The notes: a model not told the origin generated them from the letters alone. A DNA stretch of 44,440 nt from Lachnospiraceae bacterium (GCA_021202075.1 JAJQDT010000094.1:52234-96673); one strand, 5' to 3'; positions 35,135-43,233 are shown, counted from the stretch's first letter. Numbers and translations: made by a program.

Positions 35135-35154
35135 TAACTAATAATACTCAAGAA
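35135..35154 (-). promoter_or_regulatory. Predicted Cascade binding site: PAM plus 17-base partial match to the pseudo-guide
   Basis: On the minus strand 35154-35152 reads TTC, the type I-C PAM. Directly 3' of it 35151-35135 reads TTGAGTATTATTAGTTA, against guide TTGAGAATTATCTGTTA. Mismatches are at 6, 12 and 13. The PAM overlaps the ribosome site (AAAGGAG) and the match covers the RNA start, so bound Cascade would block both the promoter and the message start. Confidence 0.6.
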
Positions 35155-35167
35155 AGGAGAAATGAAA

Positions 35168-35812
35168 ATGATCCGTTTGGAGGTTTTTGGCGATTATGCC
35201 TGTTTCAGCCGCCCGGAACTCAAAACAGAAAGAGTAACTTATGATGTAATTACTCCATCTGCTGCGCGTGGTCTGTTGGAATCAATCTTCTGGCATCCCG
35301 GGCTTAAGTTTTGCGTAGAACGCATCTATGTCCTGAATCCGATCCGCACAACGAGTATTAAAAGAAATGAAGTAAAATCAAAAATACTTGCGAGCAATGT
35401 GAAGAAAACGATGATTGACGGAAAGAGCGATTTGTATCTGAATACTTCAGATGAGCGAAATCAGCGTTCAGCGTTGATTCTGCAGGATGTACATTATGTA
35501 ATTGAGAGCCATTTTGATATGACCGATAAGGCTGCGCCAAGTGATAACCCGGGGAAATTTCAGGATATCCTAAAACGGCGAATCCGAAAAGGGCAATGCT
35601 ACCATCAGCCATACTTTGGATGCCGGGAGTTTCCGGCACATTTCTGTGAGTGGGAAGGAGGAGAGATTCATCCGCTCCCGATCGATAAGGATCTGGGATA
35701 TATGCTGTATGATATGAATTATGATGATTTGCAAAATATTCAGCCGATGTTCTTTCATGCTCAGCTCAAACAGGGAATTATGGAAGTCGAAAATTGTGAG
35801 GTGATTATGTGA
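35168..35812 (+). CDS. cas5c: Cas5c (Cas5d), type I-C crRNA endonuclease subunit
   Basis: 214 residues from the ATG at 35168. AAAGGAG ends 8 bases before it, whereas the ATG at 35162 would leave only 2 bases. IRLEVFGDYACFSRPELKTE is the RAMP-fold start of the family, and KGQCYHQPYFGCREFPAHF is the conserved C-terminal stretch with the Lys/His region used for RNA cutting. In type I-C, which has no Cas6, this protein cleaves the repeat and keeps the 5' handle. It would therefore be the subunit that binds the handle of the crRNA-like RNA found upstream. It ends in ATGTGA, overlapping cas8c by 4 bases. Confidence 0.93.
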   Translation: MIRLEVFGDYACFSRPELKTERVTYDVITPSAARGLLESIFWHPGLKFCVERIYVLNPIRTTSIKRNEVKSKILASNVKKTMIDGKSDLYLNTSDERNQRSALILQDVHYVIESHFDMTDKAAPSDNPGKFQDILKRRIRKGQCYHQPYFGCREFPAHFCEWEGGEIHPLPIDKDLGYMLYDMNYDDLQNIQPMFFHAQLKQGIMEVENCEVIM

Positions 35813-37551
35813 TTTTACAGGCATTGGTAAGGCATTATGAGGATCTGCTGGAAAAAGGCCAGATTCCGCAGCCAGGCTGGGGAACGGAAAAGATATCCTT
35901 TCAGCTGAATATTGATTCGCAGGGAAAGCTTTTAGACCTGGTTTCTCTAAAGAGGGAGGTTGATAGTGGAAAGAAAAAAGTAATGGTGCCACTTGATATG
36001 CAGGTTCCTCAGCGTGTAAAGCGTGCCAGTGGGATAAATGCAAATTTTCTATGCGATAATTCTTCGTATGTGTTTGGAACTGACGAAAAAGGAAAACCGG
36101 AGCGTTCTCTGCAGTGTTTTCAGGCATTTCGAGAATTACACCATCAGATACTGGATTCGATTGATTCAGAGATTGCGAGAGCCATTCTTCTTTTCCTGGA
36201 TGGATGGGAACCAGAAAAAGCAAAAGAGTATGAGTGTGTTGTTTCTCACTGGAAAGATCTTATGAAAGGGGCCAATATTCTTTTATATGTGGACGGAGTG
36301 TCTTCCGTGGAGGATGCGAAAATCAGAACCGGCTGGCAGGAGCACTATGAGGATTCTGACGGAAATTCGGATTGTATCTGCATGGTAACCGGAAAGAAAA
36401 CAAAAGCAGCAATCCTTCATCCGATTATTAAAGGCATTTACGGAGCACAGGCGATGGGAACCTCTCTTGTCTCGTATAATGCTCCGGCATTTTGCTCTTA
36501 TGGAAAGGAGCAGGGAAAAAATGCCTCTGTAGGTGAGTATGCCGCAGCCGCTTATGGAGCGGCTTTAAACCATCTGCTGAATGATCGGGAGCATGTAAGA
36601 AGCATCGGGGATACTACGGTAGTATGCTGGGCAGATGGCGCTGAGGAAAAATATCAGGACGCCGCGCTTGCTGCTTTTATGGGTGAAAGCGATCGCAATA
36701 AGATATCGGAAGATGATATTCGGGCAATTTTAAAAGCGGCATTGCAAGGAGCACCTCTGGATCTGGAAAATGTGGACTTAGATATGGCCAGACCGTTTTA
36801 TATTCTGGGATTGGCTCCAAATGCGGCCAGATTGTCTGTTCGATTTTTCTATCAGGATTCTTTTGGAAACCTGCTGAGAAACGTGGCCAGACATTATGAA
36901 CGAATGGAGATCATAAGGCCTGCGAAAGACCCGTTTGAAAGACTTCCAGTGTGGAAAATGTTGCAGGAGACAGTGAATCAGAACTCAAAAGATAAAAGTC
37001 CTTCCCCACAGATGGCTGCTGATACATTGAAAGCTATTTTATCTGATAGCTATTACCCAGATTCTCTGATAAATGGGGTAATGCTTCGAATCAGGGCGGA
37101 ACATAAGATAACAAGGGGGCGGGCTGCCACTATTAAGGCTTTTTACCTGAAAAACACAAATCCAAAATGTCCGAAGGAGGTGCTGCAAATGCAGCTGAAT
37201 GAGCAGAGTACAAATATTTCATATAATCTTGGACGATTATTTGCGGTATTAGAGCATATCCAGCAGGAAGCAAACCCTGGGATTAATGCGACCATTAAAG
37301 ACAAGTATTTTAATACTGCGGCTTCTACACCGTCGCATATTTTTCCGTTTTTGATTAATCTGTCGCAGAAACACTTAAAGAAAATTAAAGAACCGAATAA
37401 AAAGGTGTATTTTGAAAAAAACATACAGAATATTGTAGAAAAACTTGGGGAGAAATTTCCAGACAGGATGACATTGCCGGAACAGGGATCTTTCCAGCTG
37501 GGATATTATCATCAGACACAGAAACGCTATCAGAAAAAGGAGGAAAAGTAA
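35809..37551 (+). CDS. cas8c: Cas8c (Csd1), large subunit of type I-C Cascade
   Basis: 580 residues beginning at a GTG inside the cas5c stop codon. MILQALVRHYEDLLEKGQI is the usual opening of Csd1, and DGNSDCICMVTGKKTKAAIL and FCSYGKEQGKNASVGEYAA are typical central blocks. The protein reads the PAM (TTC in this subtype) and, by internal translation, often also supplies the small subunit; a candidate internal start region near residue 460 (MQLNEQ) would fit the helical C-terminal part. It is followed without a gap by cas7c. Confidence 0.93.
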   Translation: MILQALVRHYEDLLEKGQIPQPGWGTEKISFQLNIDSQGKLLDLVSLKREVDSGKKKVMVPLDMQVPQRVKRASGINANFLCDNSSYVFGTDEKGKPERSLQCFQAFRELHHQILDSIDSEIARAILLFLDGWEPEKAKEYECVVSHWKDLMKGANILLYVDGVSSVEDAKIRTGWQEHYEDSDGNSDCICMVTGKKTKAAILHPIIKGIYGAQAMGTSLVSYNAPAFCSYGKEQGKNASVGEYAAAAYGAALNHLLNDREHVRSIGDTTVVCWADGAEEKYQDAALAAFMGESDRNKISEDDIRAILKAALQGAPLDLENVDLDMARPFYILGLAPNAARLSVRFFYQDSFGNLLRNVARHYERMEIIRPAKDPFERLPVWKMLQETVNQNSKDKSPSPQMAADTLKAILSDSYYPDSLINGVMLRIRAEHKITRGRAATIKAFYLKNTNPKCPKEVLQMQLNEQSTNISYNLGRLFAVLEHIQQEANPGINATIKDKYFNTAASTPSHIFPFLINLSQKHLKKIKEPNKKVYFEKNIQNIVEKLGEKFPDRMTLPEQGSFQLGYYHQTQKRYQKKEEK

Positions 37552-38439
37552 ATGAGCGAAGCAATTAAAAACAAGTATGATTTTGTGATTCTATTTGATG
37601 TGGAAAATGGGAATCCGAATGGAGACCCGGATGCCGGTAATATGCCGAGAATTGATCCGGAAAGCGGATATGGCCTTGTGACGGATGTATGTCTGAAAAG
37701 AAAGATCAGAAATTATGTGGAAATGGTAAAAGAAGATGCCACGGGCTATCGAATTTATATTAAAGAAAATGTTCCTTTGAACGCAAGCGATAAGGAAGCG
37801 TATGACTCACTTGGTGTCGAACCGGGACAGATAAAAGTGATGAAAAAAGATAATCCGGATTTGGATAGAAAAGTGCGTGATTTTATGTGCGGGAATTTTT
37901 ATGATATTCGTACCTTTGGCGCAGTTATGACCACGTTTGTTAAGGATAATTTAAACTGCGGACAGGTTCGTGGACCGGTGCAGATCGGGTTTGCACGATC
38001 GGTAGATCCAATTATACCGCAGGAGATTACCATCACGAGAGTTGCTATAACAACTGAAGCAGATGCGGAGAAAAAGAATACAGAAATGGGGCGGAAGTAT
38101 ATTGTGCCATATGGCCTGTACCGCGCAGAAGGCTACGTGTCTGCAAATTTGGCTCGAAAAGTGACGGGTTTTTCAGAAGAAGATCTGGAACTGCTCTGGC
38201 AAAGTATTTTGAATATGTTTGAAAACGATCATTCAGCTGCGAGAGGAAAGATGGCAGTGCGAAAACTGATTATTTTCAGGCATGACAGTGAATTAGGCAA
38301 TGCTCCATCCCATAAGCTTTTTGACAGCGTTAAGGTTGTAAAAAAGGATGGTGTTGATGTTCCGCGAAGTTTTGAAGATTATAACCTGACATTACCTTCA
38401 GAATTGCCGAAAGGAGTTACCTGTATTTGCAGGGATTAA
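37552..38439 (+). CDS. cas7c: Cas7c (Csd2), backbone subunit of type I-C Cascade
   Basis: 295 residues. DVENGNPNGDPDAGNMPRID and VTDVCLKRKIRNYVE are the Csd2 signatures. RTFGAVMTTF and GPVQIGFARSVDPI follow. About seven copies coat the guide and force every sixth base out of the duplex; this bears on the mismatch pattern of the pseudo-guide described upstream. AAGGAGG lies before the ATG, which follows the cas8c stop directly. Confidence 0.95.
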   Translation: MSEAIKNKYDFVILFDVENGNPNGDPDAGNMPRIDPESGYGLVTDVCLKRKIRNYVEMVKEDATGYRIYIKENVPLNASDKEAYDSLGVEPGQIKVMKKDNPDLDRKVRDFMCGNFYDIRTFGAVMTTFVKDNLNCGQVRGPVQIGFARSVDPIIPQEITITRVAITTEADAEKKNTEMGRKYIVPYGLYRAEGYVSANLARKVTGFSEEDLELLWQSILNMFENDHSAARGKMAVRKLIIFRHDSELGNAPSHKLFDSVKVVKKDGVDVPRSFEDYNLTLPSELPKGVTCICRD

Positions 38440-38442
38440 TCT

Positions 38443-39120
38443 ATGGCGTATAAGGAAGATGACTACTTAATGCTTTCCGGCCTGCAGCATTTTGTGTTTT
38501 GCCGAAGGCAGTGGGCGTTGATTCATATCGAACAGCAGTGGGCTGAGAATTACCAGACCACTGCTGGTGAACTGATGCACAAGAATGCTCATGATGAAAG
38601 CAAATTTGAGAAGCGCGGGGACACCATGATTGCACGTGGCCTGCGAATTGCTTCGCCGCAGTTGGGATTGAGCGGTCAGTGTGATGTGGTCGAATTTCAT
38701 AAGTCGGAAGAAGGTGTTCCTGTTTTTGGATACGACGGATGCTGGAAAATAATCCCTGTAGAATACAAACGCGGCAAAGCAAAAGAAGGGAAGGAAGACG
38801 AGGTACAACTCTGCGCGCAGGCGATGTGTCTGGAAGAAATGTTCCTGACACAGATTGACGAAGGCTATCTCTTTTATGGCGAGACAAAACGAAGGACATA
38901 CGTGTCTTTTAGCGACAAGCTGAGGGATTATGTGCGACAGTGCGCTCGGGAGATGCACGATTATTTTGACCGTGGCTATACTCCGAAGGTCAAGACATCA
39001 TCGAAATGCAGATCCTGCTCTCTGTCAAATCTTTGTGTGCCGAAGCTGAACAAAAAGGGGACTGTCAACCAATATATCGAAGCTCATATGACAGATGAAG
39101 ATGTGGATAAGGGGGAGTGA
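38443..39120 (+). CDS. cas4: Cas4, adaptation exonuclease
   Basis: 225 residues. The iron-sulphur cluster cysteines are C20 (FVFCRRQW) and C189, C192, C198 (KCRSCSLSNLC). The RecB-type nuclease core is DVVEFH (Asp81) and PVEYKR (Glu107, Lys109). Cas4 trims new spacers and selects those next to a TTC PAM, working with Cas1 and Cas2. The stop overlaps the GTG of cas1 by 4 bases. The gene itself looks intact even though its partner is broken. Confidence 0.94.
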   Translation: MAYKEDDYLMLSGLQHFVFCRRQWALIHIEQQWAENYQTTAGELMHKNAHDESKFEKRGDTMIARGLRIASPQLGLSGQCDVVEFHKSEEGVPVFGYDGCWKIIPVEYKRGKAKEGKEDEVQLCAQAMCLEEMFLTQIDEGYLFYGETKRRTYVSFSDKLRDYVRQCAREMHDYFDRGYTPKVKTSSKCRSCSLSNLCVPKLNKKGTVNQYIEAHMTDEDVDKGE

Positions 39121-39905
39121 GTACGAGAAAATTATTAAATACCCTGTACATCATGACGGAGGATGCATATCTGACTCTGGATGGTGAAAATGTTGTGGTA
39201 GTAAATGGCGAAACCACCCTAGGAAGAGTTCCGCTGCATACGCTTGAAAACATTATCTGCTTTACGTATAAAGGAGCGTCTCCGGCTTTTATGGGAGCAT
39301 GTGCGGACAGAAAGATAGGCTTGTGCTTTTATTCCCCTACAGGGAAATTTCTCGCGAGGATAAAAGGAAAAGAGTATGGCAATGTTTTGCTGCGCAAAGA
39401 ACAATACCGAATCTCGGATTCCCTGGAAAGAAGCACCGATTATGCAAAAAACATGATTCTGGGTAAGGTATATAACTGCCGATGGAATATAGAAAGAACC
39501 ATAAGAGATCATGCATTAAGAGTCGATGTGGACAAGCTTCGTACTGCGTCGCAAACCTTAAAGGACGGCTATCAGAAAATTCCTCTTATTTCGGAAATGG
39601 ATGAGTTAAGGGGAAAAGAAGGAAAGCTGGCGGAGTGCTATTTTGGCGTTTTTGATGAACTGATATTGAATCAAAAGGAAGATTTTATTTTTAAAAATCG
39701 AAATCGCAGACCGCCGCTTGATAATGTGAATGCGCTGCTGTCTTTTGCGTATACGGCTCTGGCAAATGACTGCGCAAATGCATTGGAGAGCGTTGGCCTG
39801 GATCCATATGTAGGGTTTATGCATCGCGATCGGCCTGGCCGGAAATCTTTGGCGTTGGACTTGATGGAGGAGCTTCGCGCTGTCTCAGGCGACGGTTTGT
39901 GTTGA
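39117..39905 (+). CDS. cas1: Cas1 integrase, N-terminal part (frameshifted)
   Basis: 262 codons from a GTG that overlaps the cas4 stop. MTEDAYLTLDGENVVV is the normal opening. Glu168 (GKEGKLAE), His236 (FMHRDRPGRKSLALD) and Asp248 mark the active site. A full type I-C Cas1 has about 340 residues; this frame stops early at VSGDGLC because one C is missing after 39893. With it, GAC CGG TTT GTG would read DRFV and join the downstream frame. The lost tail of about 84 residues belongs to the helical domain that shapes the active site, so adaptation is probably off unless frameshifting or a sequencing error is involved. Confidence 0.9.
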   Translation: MSTRKLLNTLYIMTEDAYLTLDGENVVVVNGETTLGRVPLHTLENIICFTYKGASPAFMGACADRKIGLCFYSPTGKFLARIKGKEYGNVLLRKEQYRISDSLERSTDYAKNMILGKVYNCRWNIERTIRDHALRVDVDKLRTASQTLKDGYQKIPLISEMDELRGKEGKLAECYFGVFDELILNQKEDFIFKNRNRRPPLDNVNALLSFAYTALANDCANALESVGLDPYVGFMHRDRPGRKSLALDLMEELRAVSGDGLC

Positions 39906-40153
39906 CATTGATTAATATGAAAAAGATATACGCTTCGCATTTTGAAAAGCAGAAAGACGGTGCGGTTTATCTGAACGAAAAAGGCAGAAAGGTATTTTTC
40001 AGCGAGTGGCAGGCAAAAAAGCGAGAGAGCATTACCCATCCTTATTTGAAAGAGAAGATAGAATGGGGACTGGTGCCATACGTGCAGGCATTGCTTCTGG
40101 CGCGTACCATACGCGGCGACCTGGATGAATATCCGCCATTTTTCTGGAAATGA
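39899..40153 (+). pseudogene. cas1: Cas1 C-terminal part in the shifted frame
   Basis: LTLINMKKIYASHFEKQKDG followed by VYLNEKGRKVFFSEWQ, THPYLKEKIEWGLVPYVQA and RGDLDEYPPFFWK is the standard C-terminus of type I-C Cas1. It continues the N-terminal frame after one missing base near 39893. There is no ribosome site at its apparent GTG start, so it is not a gene of its own. The sequence after the shift is still well conserved, so the mutation is recent or the window has an error here. Confidence 0.88.
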
Positions 40154-40162
40154 GGTGAAAGA

Positions 40163-40453
40163 ATGCTGGTGTTGATTACGTATGATGTCAGTACAGTAGA
40201 TGGAGCAGGGCGCAGACGGCTGCGAAAGGTAGCAAAAGAGTGTGTGAACTATGGGCAGAGAGTTCAAAATTCCGTGTTTGAGTGTGTAGTGGATGCCTCA
40301 CAATCGTTACTCCTGAAAGATGCATTGCTGAAGCTCATTGATCCGGAAAAGGACAGCCTGCGATTTTATTATCTTGGAAATAATTACAAAACAAAAATTG
40401 AACACTTTGGTGCTAAGAATACTTATGAGGCTGAAGGAACCCTTATGCTGTAG
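40163..40453 (+). CDS. cas2: Cas2
   Basis: 96 residues with the ferredoxin-like start MLVLITYDVSTVDGAGRRRL, Asp8 at the metal site, and VQNSVFECVVD and RFYYLGNNYKTKIEHFGA. It forms the bridge of the Cas1-Cas2 integrase. GAGGTGA lies 6 bases before the ATG. Last gene before the leader. Confidence 0.95.
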   Translation: MLVLITYDVSTVDGAGRRRLRKVAKECVNYGQRVQNSVFECVVDASQSLLLKDALLKLIDPEKDSLRFYYLGNNYKTKIEHFGAKNTYEAEGTLML

Positions 40454-40617
40454 CCGTGCGAAGCCGGAGCGAACATGAGAAAGCAAGGAGTTTCGCACTG
40501 AAAAAACAAGTAAATATAAAAGAAAATAATAGAGAATTTCTGACAAATGAGTGATAAAACAGGGGATAATATCTAATAGAATGCTTACTTGCCGGGCAAA
40601 ATTTGTCTATTATTGCC
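40454..40617 (+). promoter_or_regulatory. CRISPR leader
   Basis: 164 bases, A/T rich, between cas2 and the first repeat. It starts with an inverted repeat GTGCGAA (40456-40462) / TTCGCAC (40492-40498), an arrangement usual behind cas2 in type I-C loci. A GATAAT at 40565-40570 with CTGACA 19 bases before it is a possible promoter of the array. The degenerate repeats at the far end confirm that this is the leader side. Confidence 0.7.
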
Positions 40618-41385
40618 GTCGCTCCCTTCGCGGGAGCGTGGATTGAAATTGGCATACGGGGATGTAAGAATTTATCTGTATTAGTCGCTCCCTTCGCGGG
40701 AGCGTGGATTGAAATCCCTTTGGTTGTGTGTATATTAACTCTGATGCGGCAGGAGTCGCTCCCTTCGCGGGAGCGTGGATTGAAATAATAACTTCTACAG
40801 AGGTAGCATTAGTAGCAATTCGTCGCTCCCTTCGCGGGAGCGTGGATTGAAATATCGTAGTGACGCACACCTACCGACCATGCAAGGTCGCTCCCTTCGC
40901 GGGAGCGTGGATTGAAATAGTTAGCAGTGTGGAAAAATACCATCCATCACAGGTCGCTCCCTTCGCGGGAGCGTGGATTGAAATCTATGATTATTTCGAT
41001 ATTTCCAAATGGGAAGAGTCGCTCCCTTCGCGGGAGCGTGGATTGAAATAACTAATCCTCTGTATCCGGCGATCTTTCCGCCGTCGCTCCCTTCGCGGGA
41101 GCGTGGATTGAAATTGATATACAGAAAAGAATAGACGCGGAAGTCGATGACGTCGCTCCCTTCGCGGGAGCGTGGATTGAAATTCTGTTAATCAATAGTC
41201 ACAGATTTCAGGTGACAAGTCGCTCCCTTCGCGGGAGCGTGGATTGAAATGTATACAAGCTGAACGGGACGGATATGCTCGCGGTCGCTCCCTTCACGGG
41301 AGCGTGGATTGAAATACCGTATACGCGGCAGAGGATATCTACCACCCAGACGGGTCGCTCCCTTCACAGGAGCGTGGATTGAAAT
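40618..41385 (+). CRISPR. Type I-C CRISPR array, 12 repeats and 11 spacers
   Basis: The 32-base repeat begins GTCGCTCCCTTCG, has a GCTCCC/GGGAGC stem and ends GTGGATTGAAAT. Repeats start at 40618, 40684, 40755, 40822, 40887, 40953, 41018, 41083, 41152, 41219, 41284 and 41354. Spacers are 33 to 39 bases. The first ten repeats are identical. The last two carry G-to-A changes in the loop and stem (TTCACGGG, then TTCACAGG), as expected at the leader-distal end. No spacer was seen to match elsewhere in the window. Confidence 0.98.
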
Positions 41386-41439
41386 CAGGTCTGTCGTCTA
41401 TTGTCGATGTTATATAAAGCCGCTAGTTATTCAAAGTCG

Positions 41440-41475
41440 GTTCCGAATTCCCGGCATATCCAAGGAATTCGGAAC
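41440..41475 (+). terminator. Rho-independent terminator behind the CRISPR array
   Basis: GTTCCGAATTCC/GGAATTCGGAAC, 12 bp perfect, with a 12-base loop, followed by TTTTAACTTT. Confidence 0.7.
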
Positions 41476-41596
41476 TTTTAACTTTACATAAAATATTACC
41501 ATCTTATAGATTGTTTTTCAACCAGACAATCAGATCCGCTACTCGAATGAATTTACATATATTTGCCAGAGATCCCACCTTGAAAGCATCATGATT

Positions 41597-41678
41597 TTAT
41601 GTTAAGTTAGAGCAAAGAAAAAGCCCTCGTTCTGGGCTTATTAGCACTCTATTTTGCATAACTAACGACTTTACATAA
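41597..41678. mobile_element. Palindromic insertion remnant (MITE-like)
   Basis: TTATGTTAAGTTAG (41597-41610) and the complement of CTAACGACTTTACATAA (41662-41678) are imperfect inverted ends, with GCCC/GGGC near the centre (41623-41637). ACTTTACATAA also occurs near 41480. The unit is about 82 bases and carries no gene. Its right end lies a few codons before the start of the next open frame. Confidence 0.4.
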
Positions 41679-41690
41679 CACCGAGATTAT

Positions 41691-42134
41691 TTGTCGTATC
41701 AGTTGATTGTTTTTGAGATTGAACCGGAGCTTATTCGGATTATTAACTATCCGGGAATTGACCGTTCCATTCCGATGAGAGATATTGAAGTCGGGGAGCG
41801 TTTTTTTACGAGATACTATCGCAATAAGCGGCTTGACGAATTCTTAAAAGAACTGGATATGTCTGAAGGAAAATGCACAGGTATCCCGACAACCCAAGAG
41901 GGACTGCGCAATAACGGTTCCCCTGCTGCAAGGTTTTATACGGATGATGACAGACGGGCGGTGACGATCGAAATACTGATTCATCCGGATTTCCTGGAGA
42001 AGGATGATACGGTGACGGTTTCAGAAGAAAAAATGACCGTTTTAAAAGGAAAGAAGCTGTTTGACCATGTGTTAGACAATTACAAGAGGAGGAAAGTAAA
42101 TGTTTCTGGACAACACATTCTTTTTGATGAATAA
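41691..42134 (+). CDS. Hypothetical protein encoded before the HipA-like kinase, possibly 5'-truncated
   Basis: 147 residues from a TTG, with no clear ribosome site. The frame is open back to the TAA at 41676, which is the end of the palindromic remnant, so the true start may have been removed. The text is clearly protein-like (SYQLIVFEIEPELIRIINYP, GERFFTRYYRNKRLDEFLKE), with a helical C-terminus, and I recognise no family. There is no helix-turn-helix, so it is not a usual HipB. The last 35 bases overlap the kinase gene, which implies coupled translation and a partner role. Confidence 0.6.
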   Translation: MSYQLIVFEIEPELIRIINYPGIDRSIPMRDIEVGERFFTRYYRNKRLDEFLKELDMSEGKCTGIPTTQEGLRNNGSPAARFYTDDDRRAVTIEILIHPDFLEKDDTVTVSEEKMTVLKGKKLFDHVLDNYKRRKVNVSGQHILFDE

Positions 42135-43233
42135 AGACCGAAAGCTTCTGACCTTTCATGTACACCGTTCAGAACTTGGGACGCTGAAGTTTGAGGAAAT
42201 CTCCCGTGAGGGCGATGCGCTCCTGCCGATTGGCTTTTCGGATATTCAGTCATGGATTGCCCGTCGCCAGGCGCCTAAACACCGGGCGCATATGGAAAAG
42301 CTTCTTCGTCTGTGCGGGTGCTATGATTTGGAAGGTTATATTCGCGTGACCTACGCTCTGAACCTGAACGATACATTCTGGATCTGTCCTGCGCCGTCTG
42401 ATCTGACCTGGGAGCGGGTTTCTCTTTTTCGAAATGATTTTGATGAGACGATTGCGCGTCTGGCTTTTGAGGGCGGGCTGTATGGAGAAAGTTTTTCCAC
42501 CACCTCACCGGAATTTGGAACGAGTGGTTCATTTGCAAAATGCTGGATACGGGAGAATGGTAAAATTTACCTGATGAAACAGGGATCTGAAGGGGCGCGT
42601 AACTCTGGACTTGAGCCTTATTCCGAAATGTATGCAAGCGAGGTGGCGGCAGCGTTTTGCCGGACGTATGTACCTTATCAGACGGAACTGTTTCGGGGAA
42701 AACTGGTTTCCCGGTGCCCGCTTTTTACCGATGAAAAGTCTGGGTTTGTGACGATTCACGCTGCGGCCAGGGATATTCTGGATCCGGAGGATATTCTCTC
42801 CTATATGGAGACATATGGTGCAGACGATGATTTCCGGCGGATGGTCGTACTGGATGCACTGATTATTAATACAGACCGTCATCGGGGGAATTATGGCATG
42901 CTTTTTGATACGGATACGCTTAAAATTACTGGAATGGCGCCAGTGTTTGACCATAATCAGGCGCTGCTGCCTTATGCGGAGGAAGAGGATTTTCGGAATA
43001 TGGATTCCTACTTGGCGGAACGGCCGACCAGGATCGGGGAAGATTTCAACGAAATTGCGTATGGCCTGCTGACACCGCAGATTCGTTCGGATCTGCAAAA
43101 TCTGACCGGGTTTCAATTTAGCAGAAATCGGACATATGGCTTATCCGAAGAACGCCTTTCCGTGTTAGACCATCTGGTTAATACGCAGATTGACAGGATC
43201 CTGCATCGGAAGCGCCTGTATATCCGACAGTAG
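42100..43233 (+). CDS. HipA-like serine/threonine kinase
   Basis: 377 residues. The first 110 residues are a non-kinase domain. Kinase features follow: GTSGSFAKCW (142-149 region), Lys160 in YLMKQGS, Glu in YSEMYASEVA, catalytic loop NTDRHRGN with Asp259 and Asn264, and metal-binding FDHN with Asp284. HipA kinases phosphorylate a translation factor such as a tRNA synthetase and slow growth; some act in phage defence. This one lacks a HipB neighbour and the typical HipA N-terminal couple domain. GAGGAGG lies 7 bases before the ATG, inside the upstream gene. Confidence 0.75.
   Translation: MFLDNTFFLMNKDRKLLTFHVHRSELGTLKFEEISREGDALLPIGFSDIQSWIARRQAPKHRAHMEKLLRLCGCYDLEGYIRVTYALNLNDTFWICPAPSDLTWERVSLFRNDFDETIARLAFEGGLYGESFSTTSPEFGTSGSFAKCWIRENGKIYLMKQGSEGARNSGLEPYSEMYASEVAAAFCRTYVPYQTELFRGKLVSRCPLFTDEKSGFVTIHAAARDILDPEDILSYMETYGADDDFRRMVVLDALIINTDRHRGNYGMLFDTDTLKITGMAPVFDHNQALLPYAEEEDFRNMDSYLAERPTRIGEDFNEIAYGLLTPQIRSDLQNLTGFQFSRNRTYGLSEERLSVLDHLVNTQIDRILHRKRLYIRQ

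Noticed and set aside
35162..35167. ATG at 35162 as the start of cas5c
   Set aside because: Only 2 bases separate it from the ribosome site. The ATG at 35168 has normal spacing. Both are possible and the difference is two residues.
39899..40153. A separate small gene between cas1 and cas2
   Set aside because: Its residues are the known C-terminus of Cas1 and it has no ribosome site; it is the product of a frameshift.
40603..41051. Open frames across the CRISPR array repeating the peptide VAPFAGAWIEI
   Set aside because: They are translations of the repeat itself. They have no ribosome sites and the spacers between them are unrelated.
41316..41353. Self-targeting spacers
   Set aside because: No spacer was seen to match another part of the window by eye. 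Genome-wide matches cannot be excluded without a search.
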